This document shows positions 1-10,404 of a stretch of 64,000 bases of DNA, piece after piece. Made by a program: the position numbers and the translations under genes. Source of the stretch: Rhizophagus clarus (Eukaryota > Glomeromycota > Glomeromycetes > Glomerales > Glomeraceae); NCBI GenBank assembly GCA_015698045.1, contig BLAL01000044.1, forward strand, positions 464,501 to 528,500, in the 5' to 3' direction. Under the pieces are notes generated by a model. It searched no databases. It saw only the letters and a program-made list of their open reading frames with translations, and was not told the DNA's origin. Each line of letters starts with the position of its first letter. The first letter of the stretch is position 1.

Positions 1-1030
1 GATAAAACCTTCATCACTTAATATTAAAAAAGAAGAAAAAATAAAACCAAATATGATACAAGTAACTTTTTTAAGATAAATTTAATAACGTAAATAAGTA
101 ATATAACTAAATTTAGAAACTTTTATTAAATATCATTTTGTAACATTTAAAGTGCTCAATATTGATCGCAAAAAAGTGGTATTAAAATATATCTTAATCT
201 TTGCATCAGCAGCTTTGGATATAATTGTAAAACTTAAAAATTCAAAAAGGAGGTAATGCTAAACGGCAATAAGCAAGGATTATAAAATTATCACATGCAA
301 GATACTCCCAAAAAAACGATAATTTTGTTTTTTGTTGTTTCAATAAGGCAATTATTATGTTATTATGTCGCAGTACCGAACACAGGTCACATGTAGATGA
401 TCACCGTGCTTAAAAATTTTTAAAATACATACTGTATTATTTGCGCAAGTAAAAAAAAAAAAAGAAAAAGAAAATAAGTACTCCTTTTATAATTCGCATA
501 TTTTTAATTTTTTTTTAAAAAAAAATTCTTATTCGTACACTAGTAAATGCACTTTCGTTTCAACCGATGGCGTTATTTAACCAGTAACTTACAAAATGCA
601 AACGCATACAAATATATTGCAATTGGAAGATTGATTGGTCATAAAGGACGTAACCTAAAATCCATTAAAGAGGAAACTGGTACACGTATTAAAGTAAACA
701 CTGATACAAAACCGGCACATTAATGGAAAAATTACTCCTCTATCATGTAAAGATAGGGTTCAAGAAGCATGTGATAAATTAAATAAATTAATTAGAGCAG
801 CAGTAAGTCTTGAGGCAAAAAATGGTGATAATCATTACGCAAAATCAATATGTGGGAAAGAAAAAGATTTGAGAAAAAAAGAATGGCTTCTGAACGGAGA
901 TAATCATACATAAAAAAAAAGGTTACTTTATTATATACTTTCATCACTCTTGATAAATACTCAGTTATATAGCAAGCAAAAAGTGCTCTTAATATTGAAT
1001 CGTATGAAGTTAGTGTATTGTATGTATACC
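1..1030. repeat. Segmental duplication, copy A (KH-gene unit)
   Basis: This segment can be aligned by eye with 3955-5050. Shared landmarks in the same order are an 'aagataaatt' stretch, the block 'ataagcaagg..tataa.attatcacatg.aagat', 'ttgttgtttc.ataaggcaatt', a KH-coding block, and an 'acaagcaaaa'-like tail. The two copies differ by many substitutions and small indels, so the duplication is not recent. The left boundary may lie outside the window. Confidence 0.75.
596..914 (+). pseudogene. KH-domain gene copy, frameshifted and broken
   Basis: The start codon and first codons (MQT) match the intact copy at 4345. A small deletion then throws the frame, and the ATG frame stops after 12 codons. 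The KH core is still readable in another frame (GRLIGHKGRNLKSI, TGTRIKVNTDT) around 620-720. It is lost again at about 722 and resumes in a third frame (SCKDRVQEACDKLNKL) around 740-795. The GxxG loop reads GHKG here, against GRDG in the other copy. At least two indels make this a pseudogene. A KH domain binds single-stranded RNA or DNA; no function is expected from this copy. Confidence 0.8.
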
Positions 1031-1566
1031 TTTTTTTTTTTTTTTTTGAAAATATCACTTTAAGACACAAATGCATTCGATACAAAAAAGTCCTAAAGTC
1101 CATCTACCCTACATTAAAGTGCGGTGCTGTATATTTTATTTTACCATCAACTTATATTTTATACGTATTTTTTTTTTCGTAAATAAAATTGTAAATTATA
1201 AATCCAAAAATTAGTGATATATTCTAGAAAAAGATTATTAGCATTAAGTTATTTCTTTTCTTACAAAGTGGTCACCACACAAATCATATACATGAATTTC
1301 ATTTTTTGATATTTAGGATCATTTACTGTATTAAAGTAATTATTAATTTCTATTAATTTACCGAATTTTGATACTTTCTCATCGGACAGTTAATTATTAA
1401 AGTACTACGGCCCCAATACAAGACTTCCCGAGTAAGAGCACTATTCCAACTATTCCAATAACACACGTGACAGTCATGATGCGAATTAATCATATACCAT
1501 GTAATCATAATTGATGATATAAATTGTAGCTTAATTGTGGATACCTCAAAACATGTGTTCGAAATC

Positions 1567-2547
1567 ATGAAGGATTATAAAAAAAGTATTAAGGAAATTC
1601 TAGATCTCTTAGATGAAGGAAGTTATTGAGAAAGAAACCTTAGCCGTTTATAAAGATTCGTTTTCGATTTTCTTCTAGAAGTTGGATTAGATTGGCCTGA
1701 TGCACAAGGCGCTATCTATAGCAAGCTTAGACAAGAAAGTGTAAATTATGAGCAAAGTGATAAGAATGTACTTCAAATTTTGCAGAATTTTTACAAACAG
1801 TTAACATGACCTCGAGTTGATGATACGTTTTAAGAAGAGGTGCAATGAAGTGTTTCGTAGAGGAGAACATCAAAGACATCTTAAACTTAAAGTAGCAAGA
1901 GAAATTTCGAAACTTCATTCCCGGAAAGTCTAAAAGTTTTCAAAAGATTCTTTTAAAAAAGATCTTTCAGCACACGTTTAGATGATAGCATATTCTTAAA
2001 CACAATGAAATCAGAATGTTTTTATATTTATGAAAATATATCGATTCAGTTTTCCGAAGCGTACAAATTTGGTACTAGTGAGCCATACATATTTACCATT
2101 AAGTTCCTGTGTCATTGTTTAATGTTTATTGTTTCTTTGCTAATACTTATCATTTTTTGTTTGCTCAATTAGATAGGACCTGAAGAAGCCCAACTCCAGC
2201 AACCCTATTCTTTTTAACCTGAACTACCCGAATCTGAGCAACTTGAAACTACTTGAACCTGAACAGTCTGAGCAACTTAAACCCAAGATGTCCTACCATA
2301 ATGAGCAACAGTATCCAAAAAGAAAATTTGTAGATGTTATTAATGGACAGTATAAGGTATTTAATTGCGTTTAAGTTCTTTATTTAACTTTTCAATATTG
2401 ATATGAACCTTTTTATGAAGAGAAACAAAAATATTATCCAAAATGTGACCAAATCAAAACGAAAGTTATTGTCGTACAAGCCGATTTAATATCAGCACAA
2501 AAGTTAACATTGATCCTGTATCATCTTTATTTTACGATGTTATAATC
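1567..2547 (+). pseudogene. Decayed coding relic, family not recognised
   Basis: From an ATG at 1567 one frame reads MKDYKKSIKEILDLLDEG, then meets several stops. It still carries coding-like stretches (VGLDWPDAQGAIYSKLRQES at about 1681-1740; DKNVLQILQNFYKQLT to about 1808). Another frame reads FRRGEHQRHLKLKVAREISK around 1855-1915. At 2176-2290 there is a degenerate Glu/Pro/Gln-rich repeat (PELPESEQLE-like). At 2286-2355 and 2412-2547 are two further coding-like blocks (MSYHNEQQYPKRKFVDVING; then PFYEEKQKYYPKCDQIKTKV), plausibly two exons across a short intron. I read the whole as one dead gene, but it could be two. I do not recognise the family. Confidence 0.4.
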
Positions 2548-3723
2548 TTGTTATAATTATTAATCGTTGTAGTAACTTAAAGTAGATTTTTTTCTTATTA
2601 ATGATTTATTGTTTTGTTTCTAATATCTTTTTTTACTTCCTTATCATGTATTATCTTTCAAAAATATAATAAAAAGCTTTGAATTTCTAAAAGTGAAAAT
2701 ATTAATTTTTTATTAATACAGATAAAAAATATACAAATCGGTGAACTTACAAAAAAAAAAAAAATAGATTGTAGGTTCGGACTTACTCCCATGATACAGT
2801 ATATGATGAAATTTCTATACTAAGAACTATGACTTTTCCGTGATAGTCTCATCTTTTTATTTCCCTCTCTATTATCCAAATTAGATTCATCTATCTCGTT
2901 TGATTTGTTAGTTATGATTCCATCCTTCAAAATTTGAGGCCCTGCTTAAAATCATCTTTTTTGACATTCTCTCAGACATACGTGATTCAATCCCGTAATC
3001 AAGATTCCCACACCATTTTTTTCTTTCGATCAGCTTCTCTGGTACTATCTTGGTCTCTAAATGGCCGAGACAAGATAAATATAAGAATGGATAGAATGGA
3101 TACTTTTTATGGCCTCATAGTATACATCGATGGGGAGTTGTCGCAACACAAGTTTTTAACTATGAATATAACAGAAAATTTAGATGCGTATAGTAATCCA
3201 TGGTTGTCATTTACTGATCCAAAATCATTATAATTAAGTTATGACGCTTTAAGAAATTCCTTTGACCGTTTACTTACTTGTGGGTCTTCATGGACATTTT
3301 TAGTATCAATAGTTGCTCGTTTTACAAATTGTTGATAATAGTAATGAAGACAACTTCAATTGTAAAGTTATGATAGTCGAATCTATTATGTCACGAATTT
3401 CGTGATTTTTGAATAATAGAATTGTATTTCAATAGTTTGATAATGCATTTAAAAATAAAAATGTTTCAAACAGAATAAAGAAACATAAAAAAATACAAAA
3501 AGAATACATAACTCCCTAACCTAAGAATAAAATAAATTAAACTAGACTAACGAATTCAACCTTAACATTACAATTACCTATGCTAACGTCACTGAATGTA
3601 TTAAGCTTACACACGTTACTGGTCTCAACACTTGACAACCACACTTTTTTTTAATATAATTTTACATTTAACGCTTTTAAAATAATCTTTATACAGAATA
3701 TGATATTACAATGAAAACCAGGT
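2548..3723. other. AT-rich spacer without a convincing gene
   Basis: An open frame of 99 codons lies on the plus strand at 2934-3233, but its first codon is TTG and the first ATG is far inside. It has no recognisable domain, so it may be a relic of coding sequence. I see nothing else here beyond A/T tracts. Confidence 0.4.
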
Positions 3724-3861
3724 TCAAAAATTATTACGCCCCTGAGAAATGTTACCGTATAGCGCTGCACATAGTACCCCCGGTACTATTCAAGAAAGCC
3801 AGCCTAGATTGAATAGTACCTGGGATACTATGGAGGGGGGTCTATACGAGGAATAATTTTG
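3724..3861. repeat. Long imperfect palindrome (foldback / MITE-like)
   Basis: The inner arms 3770-3793 and 3809-3832 are reverse complements over 24 bp with two or three mismatches and a 15-nt loop. The core is ATAGTACCCCCGGTACTATT against AATAGTACCTGGGATACTAT. A weaker outer pair (caaaaattattacg at 3724, cgaggaataattttg at 3847) extends the symmetry to about 138 bp. This is the layout of a small foldback or MITE. I could not identify a target-site duplication with confidence. Confidence 0.65.
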
Positions 3862-3954
3862 ATTAAATATCAAGCTTTGACCAGAATTAGCACCGGTACC
3901 TAATCTATCGGTAATTCTAAATGAGTGATGTTGAAATCTTAATAATTTAAGTAA

Positions 3955-5050
3955 TTCGAAGCCTTCATTACAAAATGTGACACAAATAACTGTTTAAGAT
4001 AAATTAAATTTTAATCTAGAAACAAAAACCACTTTGTAACATTCGATTTTTATTGTTGGAGGGCGCAATAAGCAAGGGGTTATAAGATTATCACATGTAA
4101 GATAATCCCAATAAAATCATTTTGTTTTTGTTGTTTTTTTTGTTGTTTCGATAAGGCAATTTCGTACCGCAGAACCGATGATGATCACGCTTTGTAACAA
4201 AAATACTTTTGTTGTAGATAATTATAAAAAAAAAATATATAAATCCACCTTTTATTTATTTGAAAGATTCTTAGCCATACTGCTTATACATTGATAAACA
4301 TTTCTTAGTTTCAACCGATAACATTTATTCAGTAACTTGACAAAATGCAAACTTCGACTAAAATTAATATTCCTAAACATATTAATATTGGAAGATTAAT
4401 TGGTCGTGATGGACGAAACCTAAAACCCATCGCTGAGATAACCGGCACACACATTAGTGTAAACACCATCACAACAACACCACATTTTGAAATTAGAATT
4501 AATAACAATAGTACTCTTCCTTCATCTAAAGATAGAATTAGAGAAGCAAGTAATAAATTAGAAGACTTATTAAAAACAAAAGGTCTTGAGATGCAAAGTC
4601 TTCCAAAGAAAAAAAAGAAAAAAGTTATTGTTAATCATCATAAATACAATGATTTGGAAAAAGAAAGAAAATTCTCTGAACGAGGAATGAAGCATATGAT
4701 CAAATCTCATATCGAAACTCACTCTCATGACGTACGAGGGGTAAGACAATTTTCAAAATATACTAAATATACTGTATATGTCTGTTAATTTGTTTTAACC
4801 ACTCTGAGGTAGATCGCATTTTGCTTTACCAAAGATTTGGTCAAAACCTCAGTTAGGAATAATCAATCCATTTCTTAAATATTAAATATTATCTCTTTTT
4901 GATAATTATTTACTAGCCACATAACAAGCAAAAGGCGAAAAGAAAAGCTCCATTATCTGAATATTAAACCACATCCACGTTAGAAGAATATCATTTTGAA
5001 ATATTTAGTGTACTGTGTGATTAGTTCTTATACAATACATTTTTTTTTTT
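3955..5050. repeat. Segmental duplication, copy B (KH-gene unit)
   Basis: Partner of the segment at 1-1030, in direct orientation about 3.9 kb away. It contains the copy of the KH gene that is still open. The homology begins near 'cattacaaaatgtgacacaaat' and fades after the 'aacaagcaaaagg' stretch near 4930 and a poly-T at about 5040. Confidence 0.75.
4345..4788 (+). CDS. Small KH-domain nucleic-acid-binding protein
   Basis: The 147-residue frame starts MQTSTKINIPKHINIGRLIG. Residues 5-75 fit a type I KH domain: a hydrophobic strand, the GxxG loop as GRDG (residues 22-25) followed by RNLKPI, then TGTHISV, a beta strand (HFEIRINN) and a helix (SKDRIREASNKLEDLL). KH domains bind short single-stranded RNA or DNA, usually in RNA processing or localisation. 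The tail is basic (KKKKKK near residue 90, many His and Lys). A consensus-like donor (GTAAG) at 4741 means the last 16 codons, which look non-conserved, may be intron, so the true C-terminus is uncertain. The broken copy upstream shows a small local family. Identity as KH is likely; expression and exact end are unknown. Confidence 0.6.
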   Translation: MQTSTKINIPKHINIGRLIGRDGRNLKPIAEITGTHISVNTITTTPHFEIRINNNSTLPSSKDRIREASNKLEDLLKTKGLEMQSLPKKKKKKVIVNHHKYNDLEKERKFSERGMKHMIKSHIETHSHDVRGVRQFSKYTKYTVYVC

Positions 5051-5416
5051 AAACCTACTATGTATTTTTTTTTTATAATAATAAAACTTTATAAAACTTG
5101 TATTTCTACGTGCTTAGTAAAGAAATTTTAATATATAAAAATTTATAGTGTGATTATCCTTCAAGTAAATACAATGTTGAAACTCTTTTTACTGGAACAA
5201 AAGAAAGACAGATAGATATCTCTTTTTTCATATTTACAAGTGAAATATGATTTTTTTTTTTTTTTTGAGCCATGTTTTTCACTTTTTTTTTACTTTCTAC
5301 TCTTATTCACGGTTAGTCTCAGAATTAATGTGTGTCGCTTCTGTCGATAAACTAGTGCTGTACAGTACAAATTTTTACATAGTATTATTTATTTGATAAA
5401 GTCACATGAAAACCTC

Positions 5417-5453
5417 TTGGATGTCTAAAAGCCGTGTTCGATCACGTGATTTC
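5417..5453 (+). repeat. Left outer terminal inverted repeat
   Basis: Contains TGTCTAAAAGCCGTGTTCG followed by ATCACGTGATTTCG. It pairs with 9198-9234 with one 1-base gap and a few mismatches. It includes the perfect palindrome ATCACGTGAT. Confidence 0.85.
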
Positions 5454-5503
5454 GAAAAATTCTTTTTTCTTTACAAATAAAACGTTTGTCACATATATGG
5501 CCT

Positions 5504-5535
5504 TTTATCGCCGTTTTCAAAATGGTGCGATTTTC
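5504..5535 (+). repeat. Left inner inverted repeat of the transposon
   Basis: These 32 bp are a perfect reverse complement of 8890-8921. The core GCCGTTTTC...GTGCGATTTTC is also a diverged direct repeat of the outer repeat core GCCGTGTTCG...CGTGATTTCG. That is the IR/DR layout in which a transposase binds two sites per end. Confidence 0.85.
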
Positions 5536-5690
5536 AAATTTGAGGAGTTGTCAACAAAAAAAAGAATTCGAATTCCAAAATCTGTGTAACATTGTGATCT
5601 GTCCAATAAGATTTTAAAATAAAAATCAAATTTTTTTGAGTTTTTTGACGCGTAAAAAATCTATTTCGCGTATATAAAGTGTATATAAGA

Positions 5691-7335
5691 ATGTCTTCTA
5701 TTCCACCAAGAAACTACCAAATTGGAGTGTGTTTTATATGTCAAATATGCATGTATTGTGGTATAGATTTGACATCAAATAATTGTGATTGTAACAAAAC
5801 GGTCAAACCAACCAAAAAAAATCGTACTGAAAAAGTTCCATATTTTAGAAACTTAGCTTACAAACCAGATAAAATACATGAAAAAATAAAAATTGCTTTA
5901 TCATTTAGCAATCAAAAATATGGATATAAGTTGAATATGGAACAGCCATGTAATTGTATACTTTGCTCGGCATGCAACAGTCAAATTAACAGAGATATTA
6001 AAGCGGCTGATAAAGATAAAAAATTTATTATCATTCCTCCTTCACCAACCGATGATACTTCTTCTCAACCATCTACACCATCTATACCACCGCAAATAGA
6101 ATTCAAATTACGCATGTCTATCAAACAAAACAAACAAACATTGCCTGCTATAATAATTAGCTTTAATTTAGAATATCCAACCTTTATTGATTTTAGGGAT
6201 AAACTTGAGTCATTTATCTGTGAACAAGTTGGATTAATATATAAAAATGAATATACTTTAGCATACAAATCATATTCAGAGAGTGGAGCTGGAACACTTT
6301 TAGGTAACGAAGAAGCGTTTGATGAATTTTTAAAAGATTATCAAAGTATGACAACAGGAAATAAAAAAGTAGTAGTTGTTGTTACACTTAAAGAAGCATC
6401 TAAGAAACAATCACGTCAGGTATTTATTATTTTTGAAAATTATTTACAAAACTATTATATATCTAATAAAATTATAGAGTGATGAAATTTCAGAACAGGA
6501 ATCTGATGAAGGATCAGATAATGATACCCAAAATACTAAGTCCAAATCACAACCGCCATCAAAAAAACGTGCAAAGAAGCGTACACCTAAAGAAGCAGAT
6601 TTGGATGAAAATGAAGCATTGATTGGTTCTTATGTAATAAAATTAAATGATAAGTATATTTGTGATGTTCAAAATCACAAACACTGTTTTATTAAAGAGG
6701 ACCGTCATTTACCTTTAACTAATTTTGCAATTAGTTTATGGGCTAAAGAAATTGTATGTATTTACAAATATATTACAAGTTTTAAATTTTATAATATTAT
6801 TAAATTTATTTTATTTTTATTATAGGTAAATAAAAATACAGATTTAGATACTCCTCCTAATCATGCTATGTTTAGTATGATGCATTCAGTAAAAGTAACT
6901 AAAAGAAATTCTTCTAATGTTACTGATGATTTCATTAATAATTCTCAAATGACAACATATTCTCAATATCCCTACCATTCTTATTATCCTCAACAAATGT
7001 ATTATTCATCATATCCATATTATCATTCTGATTATGATTCAAGAAGATCTTCAATTATCTCACAATTATCAGATCAAAGTTTATCAATTTCTTCACAAAC
7101 ATCATTAGATCACAATTTAACAAAAAAAACTATACCAAGTATGGAAGATTTTTTGAAAAACCTAGATCAAGAATATGGAGATGGAAAATTTACATGCTAT
7201 TTATCTGTTTTTGAAGAACAGGAAATTCTTGTTAATCAACTTACAAGATTATCAGAATCTGAATATATTTCAATGGGTGTAACAATTATTGGACGTAGAC
7301 AAATATTGCGTGATGAGGCAAAAAAATATGAGTAA
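5691..7335 (+). CDS. Transposon passenger gene: Cys-rich, ubiquitin/PB1-like, SAM-domain protein (3 exons)
   Basis: Exons 5691-6419, 6478-6753 and 6826-7335 join in frame to 504 residues; both introns are GT-AG and about 60-70 nt. The start is the first ATG of the frame (an upstream GTG is not used), and TATATAAAG lies about 15 nt before it. Residues 14-34 and 87-95 hold clustered cysteines (C14, C17, C20, C23, C32, C34; C87, C89, C92, C95), likely zinc binding. Residues 136-235 alternate hydrophobic strands like a ubiquitin/PB1-type fold. Exon 2 has an acidic run, a basic nuclear-signal-like run (SKKRAKKRTPKEAD) and a Cys/His motif (CDVQNHKHCFI) followed by LPLTNFAISLWAKEIV. Exon 3 is Ser/Tyr-rich and ends in a SAM domain, residues about 440-503 (MEDFLKNLD, FEEQEI, MGVTIIGRR). 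SAM domains usually mediate self-association. The gene lies inside the transposon repeats, convergent with the transposase. Its role is unknown; accessory transposition factor, regulator or captured host gene are all possible. Confidence 0.8.
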
Positions 7336-7474
7336 TTTCAGTACATATTTTACATTTTTTGTATATATTTTTGTATATTTCATTTTATTAGTATAATAAT
7401 TCAATAAAAGTTAATGGTATTACAAATAAATATACACATTATAAATGAAAATAAATTTCAAAATTTTATTTTAT

Positions 7475-8563
7475 TTATAAATAAACTGATTCTTCAAAAT
7501 ATTTTTTTGCTATATCTGGTGTAGTTTGAGCTAATGCAACTAAAATTAAATATATTGGGTCAAAATAATTTGCAAAATCTCTGTATCTTTTTAACCAAGA
7601 TTTTAACGCTGAAAAAGCTGTTTCAATGGGATTTAAATCTGGTGAATAGGGCGGTAAATAAAGTATTTTCCCACCAATGTCTTCTACTGCTATAACTAAA
7701 TCATCATCATGATGTATACGTGCATTATCCATAACTAATACACTATGTTTAGCCGGATATGGATTCATTTGAGGTATCTTATTGAAAACAAATGAATATT
7801 GTTAATAAAAAATTCTAAATAATGATATAAATATAAATTATTACCAATTGTGTTAAAACAAAAGTTTTAAATCTCTCTTTATCACAACTCCCTTCCATAA
7901 TATCTACAGCAATGAAACCTTCTAAAGATAGGGCAGGTAAAATAGTATAACGTTTTCCCCTAATAAAAACAACACTTTTTTTTGCTCTAGTGTTGATAGA
8001 AGAATAGCCATATAATCTGGTAAGTGTCCTCTCATCCTTCGCAGATTCGTCAATAAAAATTAGTTGTTCAGCAGTATAATTCATTCCAATATTATATAAA
8101 TAAACACCTCGCAATATATCACTTCTTTCTTTTGATGCTTTTTGTATTTTCTTTCTAGTTATACCACAAAATTTAAGAGAACGCCATAATGTTGGAATAG
8201 AAACCAGTTTTCCTATTCTCTGCTCCATCTCGTGTACCAATTCATCAAGGTACCAATCTACTTTGTCTTTAACCAAGCTTTCCAATACCTATAAATTATA
8301 AACTCTGTTAGATAAAAAATAATATATAGTTATTACATCAAAATAATTATTACCTGCATATTTTGTCTTGATAATATTTTTCTCCTTCCCACTTTACCAA
8401 CAAATGGATCTTTTACACATCCCCATTTTTTAAAAATTCTACAGACTTTATAAACAGTTGACTCGCTAACATACATTCTTTTAGCAATTTCATTTTGTGT
8501 TAAACCCTCAGCTTGACAATAAATAATTCGCCATCTCAAATCTTCACTTAGACTTTTTCCCAT
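7475..8563 (-). CDS. Tc1/mariner-superfamily transposase, DD34E (3 exons)
   Basis: Exons 8354-8563, 7845-8288 and 7475-7777 (minus strand) join in frame to 318 residues, the usual size for this superfamily. Residues 1-70 form a helix-turn-helix domain (LTQNEIAKRMYVSESTVYKV), expected to bind the terminal repeats. The DDE catalytic triad is complete: D150 in LIFIDESAKDERT, D235 in VLVMDNARIHH and E270 in LPPYSPDLNPIETAF. The last two are separated by 34 residues, giving DD34E. The enzyme cuts and pastes the element through a two-metal-ion mechanism in the nucleus. The frame has no stops and the introns have standard GT-AG ends, so the gene may be functional. The 3' end faces the passenger gene. 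Confidence 0.93.
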
Positions 8564-8660
8564 CCTTAATCTAATACGTATTGCTTTAAGAAATTATAAT
8601 ATTGTTAATTTTCAACAACTAAAGCGTATTTTGTAATAAAAAAAAAGAGAAACTAAACAA

Positions 8661-8695
8661 ATTCGCAAAAATTCGCAAAAATTCGCGGGAATTCG
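8661..8695. repeat. Short tandem repeat, 10-bp unit
   Basis: ATTCGCAAAA occurs twice, followed by ATTCGCGGGA and ATTCG. It lies just upstream of the transposase start, inside the transposon. Further scattered ATTCG words occur to about 8870. Confidence 0.8.
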
Positions 8696-8889
8696 TTTTA
8701 TTAGAGGTAATATTTTTGAGAATTCGAAGGTAAAGAACTACTTTAGTACTATGAAACTCAGAATATAGTAACTGTAAGACCCATAGTATATATTTGTAAA
8801 AAGAATTCGCAACGTTTGTTATAAATTTTAAAAAGAGTTCACAAAAAAATGCAAAATTCGCGTAATTTGTAACACGTTGTCATGTGATC

Positions 8890-8921
8890 GAAAATCGCAC
8901 CATTTTGAAAACGGCGATAAA
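8890..8921 (-). repeat. Right inner inverted repeat of the transposon
   Basis: Perfect 32-bp reverse complement of 5504-5535, about 330 bp upstream of the transposase start codon. Confidence 0.85.
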
Positions 8922-9197
8922 TTACATATAATAATATAGTAAGTGTATTTTGGCCTACTTAGAACGCAAAGTGGGGTTTTGAATACCGTTTTTGATTTAT
9001 TTTAACTTTTTCATTTTCGTCATCCATTTATAGAAATGATCGACAAATTCCATTTGTTCATATGTAAATTCAAAAACGGCATGAAAAATCTATTTTTTCC
9101 CTTAGGTAAACCTGAAGAGCAGGCTAAAATACAATGCTATAATTTTCAAATTTATATCAATCTTGGTTTATTAAAAATTTATCCATTCGTATTATGC

Positions 9198-9234
9198 TAA
9201 ATCACGTGATCAAACACGGCTTTAGACACCCCAA
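9198..9234 (-). repeat. Right outer terminal inverted repeat
   Basis: Reads on the minus strand as TTGGGGTGTCTAAAGCCGTG followed by TTTGATCACGTGATTTAG, matching the left end with few differences. Confidence 0.85.
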
Positions 9235-10404
9235 TAATGGATAAAATTTGATTAGATACCATTATTATTTAAGTGTGTTTTTCGTATATTTTTTTTTCAG
9301 TTCCGATTGCTATCACATGCGATAGTATGACGTATGTGGTTCATTATAATGCACTAGCTCTTGCACGCAGTTTTTCTAGCACACTAACCCTAAAGTTCTC
9401 CTTCCATGCAATAAATATTCTAACCTTTCCACATAATTAAATCCTAAGCCACTTTAATACAATCAATAAAAAAGATTTGACCAATTTATTATGTAAACAT
9501 TAAGATGCATTGGCAATAAAACATATTCAAAATGACAAATACATTAAAATCTTATCCCTTAAAAGTAAGGCTAAAATTAATTTAAAGAAAATTGTTTTTT
9601 TTAGAATATTTCAGTATCTAATGACTACAATAAGGTAAAATTTAGTATATTAGATTCCTCTCATTATGTACATCCAATGGTGGAAAATTTATCTTTAAAA
9701 TTAATAAATAACTGCTGGCTATTTCAATTTGTAATTTTTTAGTTTTTCAATAATATAATGATTACAAAAAGATTAATCAGAATCATTTCATTAAAACTAA
9801 AACCTATTAAGTAATAGTAACTCATATTTAGCAAATTAAATTGATTTAAAAAATTCATTATCTAATTATAATTCGTTTTTCCTTAAAATTTATTAATTAA
9901 TTAGAATTTTTACTTAAGAAAAAATACTATAGAATTTAATATCATCAGTCAATATTTGTTTTGTAGTAAAAAGAAAAAATATTCGTATGGGAAAAAAAAA
10001 AATACCCACACGGAACTATTTATCAATGATTTAAATCAGTGAATAATACAAACCTTTGTTATAATGATCATCTGCGGCAACAATACAAAGTTAACTTTGC
10101 AACCAACATAATTGATCATTTATACTTACGCTTATGAAAATTTACAATAACTCGTATTCAATTGTATTTTCAGTACTGTGATGTAGCCATGAATCTTGAT
10201 GTATAAATAAATATGTATAAATATGTATAAATTTCGCTTAGTAATCAAAACTGAAACAAGATCTCAACTCCATATGGAAATTAGAAACTTTATATGGCAA
10301 ACGACAAGTAGGCTTAGAAAATAATAGGTTTGCACTTTGCTTTTCGTTTACTAATTTCTCTATTTTCAAAGTACGTACGTCTGGTTAGACAAACTACGCG
10401 AACC
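9235..10404. other. AT-rich intergenic spacer
   Basis: No open frame, repeat pair or RNA-like feature that I can support. It presumably holds the promoter of the gene starting at 10405. Confidence 0.5.

Larger units (their letters stand above)
5417..9234. mobile_element. Tc1/mariner-type DNA transposon with a second (passenger) gene
   Basis: Outer terminal inverted repeats at 5417-5453 and 9198-9234, and a second perfect inverted pair at 5504-5535 and 8890-8921, bracket two convergent genes. These are a plus-strand Cys-rich/SAM gene (5691-7335) and a minus-strand DD34E transposase (7475-8563), only 139 bp apart. The total length is about 3.8 kb, while a typical Tc1/mariner element is 1.3-2.5 kb with a single gene. 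The right end is longer: about 300 bp between inner and outer repeats, against about 80 bp on the left. I could not find a clear TA target duplication beside the outer repeats, so the exact termini are uncertain by some bases. Both reading frames are intact once introns are removed, which suggests recent activity. Confidence 0.8.

Noticed and set aside
792..1918. Minus-strand open frames at 792-1103, 1353-1568 and 1727-1918
   Set aside because: They lie opposite the KH pseudogene and the decayed relic, have low-complexity composition and carry no domain.
6065..6268. Minus-strand frame opposite exon 1 of the passenger gene
   Set aside because: Shadow of a well-supported coding exon.
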